Part shown: piece by piece, positions 1-9,118 of the stretch | Layout of the letters: each line of letters opens with the position of its first letter | Position numbering within the stretch: position 1 is the stretch's first letter | From: Brenneria populi | Lineage (GTDB): Bacteria; Pseudomonadota; Gammaproteobacteria; Enterobacterales; Enterobacteriaceae | Assembly (NCBI RefSeq): GCF_036016195.1 | Contig: NZ_JAYWTM010000007.1 | Location: forward strand, 186,001-250,000 | DNA: 64,000 bases | Reading direction: 5' to 3' | Notes under the pieces: generated by a model | What the model saw: only the letters and a program-made list of their open reading frames with translations | Told to the model about the DNA's origin: nothing | Databases searched by the model: none | Translations under genes and position numbers: made by a program

Positions 1-299
1 CCGATGCTATCTTTATTGAAGAGCTGCACAAAGCCGAACTGTACGATAAGGTCAGCCAGGCGTTTACCGTCTTCCTGCCGGTGCGCTCCGTCGGCGTAAT
101 GGGCGACGGCCGTAAATATGACTGGGTTGTCGCGCTGCGCGCGGTGGAAACCATCGACTTTATGACCGCGCACTGGGCGCACCTGCCGTACGATTTTCTC
201 GGCCGCGTATCCAACCGCATCATCAACGAAGTCGACGGCATCTCCCGCGTGGTGTACGACGTATCGGGTAAACCGCCGGCGACGATTGAGTGGGAGTGA
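1..299 (+). CDS. guaA: GMP synthase (glutamine-hydrolysing), C-terminal end only
   Basis: The open frame enters from the left edge (frame of base 3) and stops with TGA at 297-299. It encodes about 98 residues. The segment with VRSVGVMGDGRKYDW, followed by NRIINEVDGISRVVYD and the terminal PPATIEWE, is the conserved C-terminal dimerisation domain of bacterial GuaA. GuaA converts XMP to GMP in the cytoplasm using glutamine amide nitrogen. The start and both catalytic domains lie outside the window. A strong hairpin with a T-run follows. The guaA 3' end is a known integration hot spot for genomic islands, which fits the accessory genes downstream, but I saw no integrase here. Confidence 0.97.
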   Translation, partial: DAIFIEELHKAELYDKVSQAFTVFLPVRSVGVMGDGRKYDWVVALRAVETIDFMTAHWAHLPYDFLGRVSNRIINEVDGISRVVYDVSGKPPATIEWE

Positions 300-332
300 G
301 GATTTAGCATCCACTGAGTTCCGCTAACGTCT

Positions 333-374
333 AAAATCGCCAGTAAAATCATAGGATTTACTGGCGATTTTTTC
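333..374 (+). terminator. Rho-independent terminator of guaA
   Basis: Perfect 14-bp inverted repeat: left arm AAATCGCCAGTAAA at 334-347, right arm at 357-370, with a 9-nt loop. It runs directly into a T-rich tail (368-374 and beyond). It lies 34 bases after the guaA stop codon. Confidence 0.92.
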
Positions 375-593
375 TTTTGTGAACCATGGAAATCATTGTA
401 ATCCACTCCCTGATGCCGTCATTTTTGGCGGTATCAGGGAACAACATGACCGGCGTCCGGCGGATATCATTGCGAATTTAAGGAAGTGGGGGAGCGGCGA
501 TGTACCATAAGGCTGGCTGGCGGTGGAAGGGACGGTGAGCGACAAGGCCCGGGCCAGTCTTTTACCGTTAATGTCATCCCGGTGTGAGAAAAA
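375..593. other. Short non-coding stretch, possible decayed gene remnant
   Basis: No start-to-stop frame with recognisable protein content. One plus-strand frame reads without stops from about 402 to 500 with mixed composition, then breaks, which could be the tail of a decayed gene. I cannot assign a family. A short inverted repeat (CCTGATGCCGTCA / TGGCGGTATCAGG) lies near 410-440. Confidence 0.3.
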
Positions 594-1289
594 ATGCATA
601 TAAACTCGTATCTAAAAGCACTCTATGAAGCCAACTGGCCCGCTTTACTTGAAAATGGTCGTCAGATTGCAGGCCCGGCGCCTACCAATCCCTTGCTTCT
701 TTGCTTTAATGAAGCGGAATTTTTACAAGCGAATAAACGCATTTTGATCTGTGGTCAAGAGACTTGGGGGTGGGGGGCATTCGGTGCGACGGTTGAAGAT
801 TGTATGGCGGGTTATCGACGCTTCTTTATCGATGGTGCGTTTTATGACGGTTACGGCGTCAGCGCTTTCTGGAAGGCTTTCAGGTTTTTCGAATCGCAGT
901 TGGTCCGGATTTTGGGCGGGCAGCAACTCCAGTTTATTTGGCAGAATTTAGCTAAGATTGGCCGCAACGATGGAAAGACCGGTGTTACGGATGAGATTCG
1001 CACTCTTGAGAGAGCGTATTTTCCTGTTTTTAAGGCGGAGATGAAGTTACTCAAGCCCGATATAGTTCTGTTTCTGACAGGGCCGGATCGGGATCTCGAT
1101 ATCCGGTTCCATTTTCCTGATGCGGTATTTTCTCAAGCTGGCGATGAATCCAATCTCCGGCGACGGGCGTGGGTTTCATCGGCTGAACTTCCTGCGGCCT
1201 CGCTCCGGCTTTATCATCCCAGGTACTTTGGCGCGTGGTCGCATCAATATAAAAACGAAGTCGTTTCCCTATTGAAAAGCCGGTTTTAA
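594..1289 (+). CDS. Uracil-DNA glycosylase superfamily-like protein, function unknown
   Basis: The 231-residue product has two signatures placed as in the uracil-DNA glycosylase fold. A hydrophobic strand followed by GQETWGWG (about residues 53-60) resembles the GQ(E/D)P water-activating loop, and LYHPRYFG near residue 210 resembles the HPS-type DNA-intercalating loop. A central PDIVLFLTGP strand also fits the fold. The canonical catalytic motifs are not exact, so glycosylase activity is not established. The ATG at 594 follows a weak GAG element. The gene stands alone after the guaA terminator and a short remnant, as expected for island cargo. Confidence 0.5.
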   Translation: MHINSYLKALYEANWPALLENGRQIAGPAPTNPLLLCFNEAEFLQANKRILICGQETWGWGAFGATVEDCMAGYRRFFIDGAFYDGYGVSAFWKAFRFFESQLVRILGGQQLQFIWQNLAKIGRNDGKTGVTDEIRTLERAYFPVFKAEMKLLKPDIVLFLTGPDRDLDIRFHFPDAVFSQAGDESNLRRRAWVSSAELPAASLRLYHPRYFGAWSHQYKNEVVSLLKSRF

Positions 1290-1553
1290 CAAGGCATACC
1301 GTTCGCGACTTTTGGCCGTTGGTTTTTTTCCTGGGTTTCTCGGCATAAAACTTGATTAGGGGAAACGTAAGACAGCGATACTGCATTTGCTCAGAATCCC
1401 CGAAAAGAGGTTATGACGTTTGACGCCGATGGGGATATAAAAATGTCACCGCTTGTCAGGTTTCGGCCCGTCCCCGGCAAGCGGCAATAATCGTTCGTCG
1501 GATTGATTTTCGCTAAGAGCGAAACGCGCGCGAACTCGCGACGCGGTTAGCCA

Positions 1554-2375
1554 TTATTTTATCTCATAGGTCACCATTTTTGATGCGGTTTTATATTTAT
1601 TAACATGGGACATCATAAAAGAGATAATTTTACCCATCCGCTTATATTCACTGAATTCGGTAAAAAGCTTTGTTTTTACATGGGTTAATTTGCTATTCCA
1701 GCGCTCGATCTCTTTTTCGTCATCGAGGCCGAAGGAAAACTGCACGCCTGAATTTTTCACGGTATCATGTTTCGCGGAGTTTTTACTTAGCCAGGTATTA
1801 AGCATGTCGAAAATCATTCCGCTGTTACTAAAGTTCTGACAAAGCGCATTAAATATTTTTTTCACCTGTTCTTCTGTGAAATACATCAAAACCCCTTCTA
1901 TAATAAAAAACAGATGTTCATCATGATGTAATTCTTTTTTTACCGCATAAATCCAGTCGTTATCCAAAATAGAACCGGATATATATTTTTCGTTTTCGTG
2001 GCAAGGGATTAATTTTTTCCGCGCATCGATCACATCCATTAAATCGATATAGTAAAATCTTGCCTGTTGGGCCGCATCGCCAATGCGTTGGTAGCGGGCA
2101 TCCAATCCGCAACCGAGGGTAATTATCACCGGATTTTCGTTTTTATTAATAAACTCAATGGTTTCATTGTCAAAATATTTTGCTCTGATAGCCGTTCCCA
2201 CGCGACTGGTTTTTTTGTTTTTATATTTTTTTATATCGAAACGCGTTTTTTTTAAGATATCGCAGGCGACATCATCGACGATGATGGGATGTTGCCGCAT
2301 GCTTTCTTCAGCTTTACAGGCCAGTGGAATTAATAGCGTGTTTGATACTTTATCTTCGAAATAGTTCTCTTTCAT
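1554..2375 (-). CDS. Class I SAM-dependent methyltransferase, leucine carboxyl methyltransferase (LCM) family
   Basis: 273 residues. The SAM-binding motif I appears as ITLGCGLDAR (about residue 84), followed by the YIDLMDVIDARKKLI acidic segment, the SGSILDNDW motif and LFFIIEGVLMYFTEEQ. This is the order of the LCM/TcmP-type O-methyltransferases that methylate carboxyl or hydroxyl groups of small molecules. The gene is conspicuously AT-rich with many AAA/TTT/ATA codons, unlike the GC-rich genes around it, which suggests recent transfer. It is monocistronic, with no partner biosynthetic gene, so the substrate is unknown. Confidence 0.8.
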   Translation of the reverse strand: MKENYFEDKVSNTLLIPLACKAEESMRQHPIIVDDVACDILKKTRFDIKKYKNKKTSRVGTAIRAKYFDNETIEFINKNENPVIITLGCGLDARYQRIGDAAQQARFYYIDLMDVIDARKKLIPCHENEKYISGSILDNDWIYAVKKELHHDEHLFFIIEGVLMYFTEEQVKKIFNALCQNFSNSGMIFDMLNTWLSKNSAKHDTVKNSGVQFSFGLDDEKEIERWNSKLTHVKTKLFTEFSEYKRMGKIISFMMSHVNKYKTASKMVTYEIK

Positions 2376-2521
2376 TGTAATACCCTACCTAAATCGATAT
2401 GCGAAAATAAATGATTCCCGTTATCATTATCGACGCTTATCTTAAGCCTTGCCGTTTTATTGATAAAGCCATTAGCGGAAAAATGGGGCTTTTTAACGTA
2501 TTCGCTGATTTTACGCCCGTT

Positions 2522-3430
2522 TCAGCGCACGCGGCATCGTTCGGCGATAAAGTCGAGGAACACGCGTACACGGGTTGGGAGCTGCTTGCCCGGTCCGATA
2601 AAGAGCGCATGTATCTCTTCCCGATCGCCGGGATTTTCGCTCTCTAACAGCGGCACCAGTCGCCCGGTTTCTATGTCTTTTTTTACATGGAAATGCGCTA
2701 ACCGAGCCAGGCCAAGGCCGGCGATCGCGGCGTTAAGCATGGTTTCGCCGTCGCCTAGCAATAAGTTTCCGGATGGAGGAAGCAGGTGTGGTTCATCAGG
2801 CCCATTGAATGGCCACGCTTTGATATGGCGGGTGAAACCGAAGCCGAGCCGGTGATGCCTCACCAGATCGGCTGGTGTCTTCGAGATGCCTTCACGTTCA
2901 AGATAGGCGGGGGCAGCGACCACCACCATGCGGCTACTCCCCAGACTGCGCATCACCAGACGCGAATCGGTTAACGGACCGGTTCGGATGGCGACATCGG
3001 TGCGATCGTCCAATAGATCAACTACTTGATCACAAAGAACGATATCCAGCGTTATTTCCGGATACCGTTTAAGGAATTCCGGGATCTGTGGCATCAGATA
3101 GTGTTTGCCGAACGCGACGTGCGAATTGACGCGGACATGACCGCGTGGCGTTGCGCCTCGCGTCGCCTCCATCTCCGCCGAAGAGATATCGTCCAAGATG
3201 CGCAAGCAGCGCTCATAGAATAGGGAGCCTTCCGGAGTGAGCTGACGCTTGCGCGTGGTGCGATTGATCAGGCGAATTCCCAGCCTGGTCTCAAGCCGGT
3301 GAAGAAGTTTGCTTACCGCAGAAGGCGTCATGTCCAGTTTCCGCGCAGCGGCAGAAATGCTCGCTGACTCCACGACCTGAACAAATGTCGCCATTTCAGT
3401 AAAGTGATTGGAACGGTTGAACGGGGGCAT
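2522..3430 (-). CDS. LysR-family transcriptional regulator
   Basis: 302 residues: an N-terminal winged HTH with SISAAARKLDMTPSAVSKLL at residues 23-42, then a substrate-binding domain starting near residue 92 (GHVRVNSHVAFG). It is divergent from an MFS exporter with about 100 bp between, the usual arrangement for a LysR protein controlling its neighbour. Its effector domain (YPEITLDIVLCDQVVDLLDDR) is clearly related to the truncated LysR at 25370-26092, so these are paralogous modules. Confidence 0.93.
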   Translation of the reverse strand: MPPFNRSNHFTEMATFVQVVESASISAAARKLDMTPSAVSKLLHRLETRLGIRLINRTTRKRQLTPEGSLFYERCLRILDDISSAEMEATRGATPRGHVRVNSHVAFGKHYLMPQIPEFLKRYPEITLDIVLCDQVVDLLDDRTDVAIRTGPLTDSRLVMRSLGSSRMVVVAAPAYLEREGISKTPADLVRHHRLGFGFTRHIKAWPFNGPDEPHLLPPSGNLLLGDGETMLNAAIAGLGLARLAHFHVKKDIETGRLVPLLESENPGDREEIHALFIGPGKQLPTRVRVFLDFIAERCRVR

Positions 3431-3465
3431 GGATTCGTGAATTTATTTCCAAGATCCATTGACCG

Positions 3466-3481
3466 TTGAATTATAGTTCAA
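3466..3481. promoter_or_regulatory. Candidate LysR box in the divergent LysR/MFS promoter region
   Basis: TTGAATTATAGTTCAA has 5-bp inverted arms (TTGAA/TTCAA) around a 6-bp AT-rich centre. This fits the T-N11-A shape of LysR sites and lies midway between the two divergent starts. The assignment is by position and shape only. Confidence 0.4.
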
Positions 3482-3533
3482 AAGCACGAAGTCTTCTAAA
3501 GTTACCGCTACACTTTTCTGCTTGGAGATAAAC

Positions 3534-4745
3534 GTGCAAGTTCGTTCGCATAATCCAGCATTGTGGGCGTTGATGCTCAGCGCTTATGGCATCGGAACCA
3601 CGGAATTCGTTGCGGTAGGCATTTTGCCCAATATCGCGCTTGATATGGGCATTGATATTCCTGTCGCCGGCCTCGTCGTAAGTCTATATGCGCTGGGCGC
3701 TACCGTTGGCGCGCCTGTTTTGACTGCGTTGACGGGGCGGGTGCCGCGCAAGACGTTACTGCTGGCGCTGATGGCATTGTTCACTATCGGTAATATGGTC
3801 GCGGCGACCAGCGTCAATTACGGCGCTCTGCTTGGGGCCAGAGTGGTTACTGCATTCTCACATGGCGTTTTTTTTGCCATCGGCGCCACTATCTCTGCGA
3901 GTTTAGTTCCTCATGACCGCCGAGCTTCAGCTATTGCCATGGTGTTCTCCGGGTTGACTATCGCCATCGCCACGGGGGCGCCTATTGGTACCCTTGTGGG
4001 TCAACAATGGGGATGGCGGATAACTTTCTGGATGGTCGCCGGCCTGGGGTTGATTTCATTCATCGGTATCGCCTTGTTGTTGCCGCGTACGATTAACGTT
4101 GACCGTCCGGGAAGTTTGCGAGACCAGGCCAAAGTATTGAGCAGCGGACGGCTGTTAATCGCGTTTTCCATGAATCTGTTCGGTTATGGCGGAACGTTCG
4201 TTGCGTTCACCTACTTAGCGCCATTGCTGGAACAGATAAGCGGATTCCAGTCGAGCAGTATCGGTAAGATCTTGTTTCTCTATGGGCTATCGGTGATAGC
4301 GGGGAACGTTATCGGCGGGCGTATCGCCAACCTTAAACCGATACCCGTACTCGTGGTGTTTTTCACGCTACAGGCTTTGGGGCTGCTGATATTTAGTTTT
4401 ACCGCCTATTCCCAAGTAGGCACGCTTATTACCTTAGCGTTCCTGGGGGGACTTTGCTTCGCCAATGTACCGGGGCTGCATTTGTATGTTGTTCAACTGG
4501 CGCAAAAGCATCGACCGAAAGGTGTCGATGTTGCGTCGGCATTGAACATTGCTGCCGCCAATTTGGGGATCGCATTGGCATCTTTTATCGGCTCGCGTGT
4601 GGTTGCCTCGCCTCTGGGCTTACAGGCGACGCCCTGGGTCAGTGCGTTGCTGGTCGTTGTGGCATTACTGCTCACGGTATGGAGTGGTTTCCTGGACCGC
4701 AAGGCTTTGGCAGAAAATAACGGGTGGAAACATGATGCAGATTAA
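3534..4745 (+). CDS. MFS transporter, DHA1 (AraJ/SotB-like) exporter
   Basis: 403 residues with about twelve hydrophobic segments. The first helix contains LSAYGIGTTEFVAVGILP, and the cytoplasmic loop after helix 2 carries the GRVPRKTLLL motif typical of DHA1 exporters of drugs or sugars. I place the start at GTG 3534 because TTGGAGA (3522-3528) is a well-spaced ribosome-binding site. A TTG 12 bases upstream would lie inside that site. The stop overlaps the start of the luciferase-like gene, suggesting co-translation. The divergent LysR gene is the likely regulator; the substrate is unknown. Confidence 0.9.
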   Translation: MQVRSHNPALWALMLSAYGIGTTEFVAVGILPNIALDMGIDIPVAGLVVSLYALGATVGAPVLTALTGRVPRKTLLLALMALFTIGNMVAATSVNYGALLGARVVTAFSHGVFFAIGATISASLVPHDRRASAIAMVFSGLTIAIATGAPIGTLVGQQWGWRITFWMVAGLGLISFIGIALLLPRTINVDRPGSLRDQAKVLSSGRLLIAFSMNLFGYGGTFVAFTYLAPLLEQISGFQSSSIGKILFLYGLSVIAGNVIGGRIANLKPIPVLVVFFTLQALGLLIFSFTAYSQVGTLITLAFLGGLCFANVPGLHLYVVQLAQKHRPKGVDVASALNIAAANLGIALASFIGSRVVASPLGLQATPWVSALLVVVALLLTVWSGFLDRKALAENNGWKHDAD

Positions 4746-5262
4746 AACGAGCATCCCCTCGGCCTTAGACCTGATACGAGTTCCCGGCCAATTAACGCTA
4801 GGGATTGAACTTCCTCTGGACAATGACTGGTCTGTTGGCGCGGAACAGCGTAGTGAAGAACGCTATCGTCCGCACGGTATGCCTGACTTAAGCCGGCAGG
4901 AAGGGTTGGTACGCCAGGTCGACGCCTCTGGCTTTGCCGCCATCTGGATGCGTGATGTGCCGGTTTTCGACCCGCACGGATTTGGTGACGCGGGTTCTGT
5001 CTATGACCCTTTTGTTAATCTGGGATTCCTGGCCGGTATCACTCGTCATGTTGCTTTGGGCACCGCCGCGGTGGTTCTTCCATTGCGTCATCCACTACTG
5101 GTGGCAAAAGCTGCCGCATCGGCTGACGTGCTATCAAAGGGACGGCTCATACTCGGTGTCGCAACTGGCGAGCGCCCCGTGGAGTTTCCGCTTCTGATCT
5201 ATAGGTGTTTTTACCGTGTGGGTTTAGCCGAACAGGAAGATGCTAAGATTAGCCCCCAATAG
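4732..5262 (+). pseudogene. Truncated luciferase-like monooxygenase (LLM-class flavin oxidoreductase)
   Basis: The frame starts at ATG 4732 or 4735, overlapping the MFS stop. Residues 20-155 match the N-terminal half of LLM-class oxidoreductases: LTLGIELPLDND, FAAIWMRDVPVFDP, GDAGSVYDPF, LGTAAVVLPLRHP, GRLILGVATGERPVEFP. Homology ends abruptly near base 5197. A short unrelated tail follows to the stop, whereas family members run to about 320 residues. The flavin-binding C-terminal half is missing, so the product is probably inactive. The break sits just before a toxin-antitoxin pair, consistent with an insertion or deletion event. Confidence 0.75.
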
Positions 5263-5302
5263 GCTCAGGCGTTCGCCAGGCAGATATCAGCACTCGTGCA
5301 TC

Positions 5303-5331
5303 TTGTTGGTGGTCTAAATATGGTCTATATT
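5303..5331 (+). promoter_or_regulatory. Promoter and putative autoregulatory operator of the toxin-antitoxin pair
   Basis: TTGTTG at 5303-5308 and TATATT at 5326-5331, with 17-bp spacing, form a plausible promoter. Two adjacent 11-nt direct repeats (TGGTCTAAATA at 5310-5320, TGGTCTATATT at 5321-5331, 9/11 identical) overlap the -10 element. This is where an autorepressing antitoxin complex would be expected to bind. Confidence 0.5.
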
Positions 5332-5371
5332 AAAACCGATACATAAACAATGACTATCAGGTGGACGCATC

Positions 5372-5605
5372 ATGAAAGTAGAGACAATCAGCTACGTTAA
5401 GAAAAACGCGGCAACGCTTGATCTGTCAGAACCGATCCTGGTCACGCAAAATGGCGTTCCGGCTTATGTTATAGAATCCTATGACCAACAGCAGGAACGG
5501 GAAAACGCCATCGCTTTGCTGAAGCTGCTAACCCTGTCAGAGAAAGATAAAGCTGAAGGGCGCGTGTTCTCAAAAGACCATTTGCTGGATGGACTTGCGG
5601 ATTAA
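5372..5605 (+). CDS. Type II antitoxin, Phd/YefM family
   Basis: 77 residues. The N-terminal segment (ISYVKKNAATLDLSEPILVTQNGVPAYVIESY, quoted here only as a region around residues 6-36) is the DNA-binding Phd/YefM fold with its typical 'VTQNGVPAYVI' strand. The acidic C-terminus would wrap the toxin. The stop is 30 bases before the toxin gene, forming a two-gene operon. Antitoxins of this type repress their own promoter together with the toxin, and the tandem repeats at 5310-5331 are candidate sites. Confidence 0.88.
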   Translation: MKVETISYVKKNAATLDLSEPILVTQNGVPAYVIESYDQQQERENAIALLKLLTLSEKDKAEGRVFSKDHLLDGLAD

Positions 5606-5635
5606 GCACAGAGCATCCAACGTTAAGGGACTTCC

Positions 5636-5968
5636 ATGGAACAGCAGGTTACCTTTGAGTACACGCTTACGGTAAAGCACTGCATCGACACAATTGCGGG
5701 CTTCCTCCGACGCGTTGATGTCGAACCGCGCCCGGTTATTGCAGATATACTTACACAGTTTGAGAGTACCGTTGGCCAGTTCCCGCTGGGATGCCAGATT
5801 TGTCCCGAACTACTGAAAATTGGTTGTGCAAAGTACCGGGAATTTAACCACGCTGAAGGTTACCGGGTGTTGTATTCTGTAGATGGAACGTTAGCGACAG
5901 CACATGCGATCTTGTCACATCGGCAGGACGTCCAGCAGCTGCTGTTTAAGCGCCTGATAATGGTTTGA
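5636..5968 (+). CDS. Type II toxin, RelE/ParE superfamily
   Basis: 110 residues with the compact ParE/RelE layout: an N-terminal helical hairpin and a C-terminal beta sheet ending in YRVLYSVDGTLATAHAIL. It follows the Phd-type antitoxin at the spacing typical of these operons. RelE-like members cut mRNA on the ribosome and ParE-like members poison gyrase; the sequence does not let me choose between them. Start ATG 5636 has an AAGGGA element nine bases upstream. Confidence 0.82.
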   Translation: MEQQVTFEYTLTVKHCIDTIAGFLRRVDVEPRPVIADILTQFESTVGQFPLGCQICPELLKIGCAKYREFNHAEGYRVLYSVDGTLATAHAILSHRQDVQQLLFKRLIMV

Positions 5969-6300
5969 TAACCAGATTAGTATCTATCATGCAACCGCGG
6001 CGATACGGCGAAGGGCGGGACGCGGAGAGATCGCTTGTGGTCTGTCTCTTCCGGCAGGCGCTGGATCTGTTTATGCAGCTGCATATTCTGGTCGCAGGTT
6101 TGCCGTTTGGCAGACAAATCAGCTGGCGTATGAAATAAAAAGCCTCAGTCCATGTAACGGGCGGAGGCGAAAGAGGGGAGTTCTGCGTTATCGTTTTAAC
6201 GAAATGACGCAGGTTGATCCGAGGATTATTTTTTATAAGTTGGCAGACGGTGCTTTCTTTGATGTGTGTTTTATAACCACATGAACTAAAAGGATTTAGC
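5969..6300. other. 332-base gap with no recognisable gene
   Basis: No convincing coding frame on either strand. A minus-strand frame across the region has odd composition and runs into the lipase gene region, so I treat it as spurious. The region should contain the promoter of the effector gene that starts at 6301, but no -10/-35 pair stands out. Confidence 0.4.
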
Positions 6301-8370
6301 ATGGAGATCATCGGTGATAACACCTGCGTAACCAATGTCAGATCGAGCGGTAAAGTCGTTTTGTGTAGTGGTGAACCGCATAAGTATTGGTTGGAACTGC
6401 AGTTTGTGGATGAGAATAACACGCCCGTTTCCGGGCTGAAAGTGCAGTTGGAGTATCATCCGCTTGCATCCGCGGAGCAGGTGGCGATGTGGCGTAAATT
6501 CGGCGGTCACGCTTGTAATCCCACTCCGCCACCCAATCCCCCTGCGGGTGTCACCGACAGCCAGGGGCTGATCCGGTTTGATGACCTGTACTGGCTGAGC
6601 GTGGACGTGAAAACGGACGGCCAGCAGATAGCCGATGAGATGACGCAGTGGCCGCTGGGCGTCCGGCGCAATCCGAATAGCCAACCAGTGAATAAAAACG
6701 CCTTCCGGCGGGAAATGCGGGACAAAAGCTGGCGATCGGACGTACAGGAAAAAACCGAAGCAGCCGGACACGTACATCACTATGTGACTATCGGGGAACT
6801 CTGTGACCGATTGCCTCAGATAGAGGGCTGATATGAGCAGGAGCCGCCGGAATTTCATTTTCCTCCGGGGCGTTCGTTGAAGGGCATGGCGATAGCCCCG
6901 GGAGAGTTGAAGCGACGGCACGTCATCGAAATTTGCCCGTTCCGGGCATGGGTGCTGGCGCTACACGACACGAAAACGTACGACCTCGCCAACGGGCTGA
7001 ACCTTGGTATTATGGCCGATCTGGTTTACTCTGCTGAAAAAGAGAATAAAAACATCGACTATTTTTTCCGGGAGAAATGCCAGGATTTGTCTTCCATTCC
7101 TCAGTTTGCTGAGTTCCCGTCCTACTTTCACACGCTGGCAGTGGATGTGCCGTTCCGAGATCGTTATCTTGCGCCGGTGTACCTGAGCACGAAGGATAGC
7201 GAGCAACCGCAGGGCGATACTCGACTGTTTACGGTGGAATGCGGAACGCATGTGCTGGTTGCCTGGTGCGGTACTGACAGTCTGTTGAACGTCCTGACCG
7301 ATTTATCCTTTGGGCCGAAGCGATACCTGCCGGAGTTGGGCGGGGAGGGAAATATTCATGGTGGTTTTCTGGAAGCCTATGAGCTGGCTAAACGGAAGTT
7401 CGGGGATGAACTGGATGCGGTGAAGACTGCCTTGGGGAAGCGAAAAAAGCTGTTTATCTGCGGGCACAGCCTGGGCGGGGCGCTTGCGCTGCTGTATGCC
7501 GCCGAGATGAAATCCAGCCAGCCGGTACTGTATACCTACGGCATGCCGCGCACGTTTACCCGCGCGGCGATGCCCTTGCTGGACGGGATCACTCACTACC
7601 GACACGTCAATGATAACGACTCGATCACGCAGATCCCTCCGGATGCCGATCTCGATAATGTGTTCTATGAAAAATGGGGGACGCTAGGCGATAAGCTGGG
7701 ATTTGACTGGTCGCTTACCACTGCAGCCGGGCTCGGGGTGGCCGTGAGGGATTTGACGTTTCAGTCGGCGGGATTTGCGGAGAAAAAAGACCCGTACTGG
7801 CATCACGGCAATACGGTGGCTTTTCTCCGGGCGCAGCAGTGCGTGATAAGCAAAAAGTCGACATATAATCCGAGCGATCCTTTTCCGGTGACAATGTCTT
7901 ATGTAAATCAACAGGCGGTGAAACTCTTTCTGGTGCCATCCCTGAATGATGAGTGTTTGAAATCCACCGGCGAGCATCAGGAAGCGTTTATCCAGTGTCT
8001 GAGTCCGGGGAGCCTGAAAAAAACCTTTCCGCAGAATACCAATCCCGTGCAGAAAGGCCTTGCCAGCAATCCACGCAACCATTCGATGGCGCATCGCTAT
8101 CTGCCTTATATCCATAATCAGGTGCTGGAACTGGCGAGCCCAGAGCGGCCAATGAAAAGAAAGGCTATGCGCGAACTGTTCCTCGAGGAGATTGAGAAGG
8201 GGAATTTATGCAGCGGTAATCCGGATGAGGTCCAGCGCAACCGTGAGTTTCTGGCGCTCCAGGATATGTTGCCGGTGACGCTGCAACGGATGCAGGCGGA
8301 AGATACCGGGAAAAATGCCCTGATCCGCTTTGCGGCGGTAACGGAGGAAGAAATTGAACTGCCTAACTAA
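6301..8370 (+). pseudogene. Type VI-style class 3 lipase effector, interrupted by one in-frame TGA (6829-6831)
   Basis: One continuous frame of 690 codons is broken only by TGA at 6829-6831. The N-terminal part (176 residues) has an Ig/prealbumin-like pattern (SGKVVLCSGEPHKYWLELQF, then GVTDSQGLIRFDDLYW). Reading continues without a gap as YEQEPPEFHFPPGRSLKGM and HVIEICPFRAWVLALHD. The lipase domain has the nucleophile elbow GHSLGG (Ser codon 7468-7470, residue 390 of the joined frame). A candidate Asp lies in VNDNDSITQIPP and a candidate His in YWHHGNT, giving the class 3 lipase triad. The ATG at 6833 is in another frame and dies after 15 codons. TTG 6877 or ATG 6886 could restart translation of the lipase half. 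A lipoprotein immunity candidate overlaps the 3' end. The protein would act in the target periplasm on phospholipids. Confidence 0.72.
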
Positions 8371-9118
8371 AATTCTTGTCATCGTGCTTGGCGCCACGCT
8401 GATTTGCGGGTGTGGCGACAAAACGGACCAGACGCTTTCTCCGCCTGATAATGCCCATTATGTCAGGGTGTTATTCCGGGTTCCCGACGGCACAACGCTG
8501 ATGCCGATGCAGGTGCTGTACCGTTCTGAAAAATGTATGGATAAAAGCTATAACTCCAGTTTTGAATCTTATCCGGTACGGGGCTATAACGGCTTTACAC
8601 AACCCTTTGTCCGGCAAGGGCACGGTAATATCTGGCAGACGTCTATTGCGATAGACGGTGGAGGCTCGTGTCAGTGGCAGTTGAACTCGCTGCGGGTGAG
8701 TTTTAAGATTGCCGATAATCATCCTCTGGTGAAGGGTAAAAAGGTGATTGAGACCAGTTATATCTTTGATTTCGGAGATTATGGCCTCAGCGACGGTTAT
8801 GGGACGGGAAGGGCAAAAGAGGTCAGTGGCGATCTGGACTTAAAGACGGATTTTTTCCCGATGGTGACTAATCACATCGACAATACAGTGAGTTTGAAGT
8901 TTTTTGGGGGTGATACCGGGCTTGAAAAGTGGCGCAGACGCTTTCTGCTTAGTGATACACAAAATATCTTTATTGAACCTTCCGTTCATCTTACGAAAGT
9001 TGTTATGTTGAATCCCCCTGATAATCCGGGCAATCTGACGGCAATTTACCCGGATGGCAGCAGTGAAGAGATACCGCATATTTATCCTGATTATGAAAAA
9101 TTGCTGTCGATGAAATAA
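8354..9118 (+). CDS. Putative lipoprotein immunity protein for the adjacent lipase effector
   Basis: 254 residues. An N-terminal lysine and a hydrophobic stretch (KILVIVLGATLI) lead to the lipobox ICGC with Cys20 as lipidation site, so it is an exported lipoprotein anchored on the periplasmic side. The rest is beta-rich with no named domain I recognise. The start overlaps the lipase gene by 17 bases, the usual translational coupling of effector and immunity genes. Periplasmic lipoproteins are the known immunity type for T6SS phospholipases (Tli). Function is inferred from position and localisation. Confidence 0.65.
   Translation: MNCLTKILVIVLGATLICGCGDKTDQTLSPPDNAHYVRVLFRVPDGTTLMPMQVLYRSEKCMDKSYNSSFESYPVRGYNGFTQPFVRQGHGNIWQTSIAIDGGGSCQWQLNSLRVSFKIADNHPLVKGKKVIETSYIFDFGDYGLSDGYGTGRAKEVSGDLDLKTDFFPMVTNHIDNTVSLKFFGGDTGLEKWRRRFLLSDTQNIFIEPSVHLTKVVMLNPPDNPGNLTAIYPDGSSEEIPHIYPDYEKLLSMK

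Noticed and set aside
6833..6880. ATG at 6833 as the start of a separate lipase gene
   Set aside because: It is in a different frame and stops after 15 codons; the lipase frame is the same as the upstream N-terminal domain frame.
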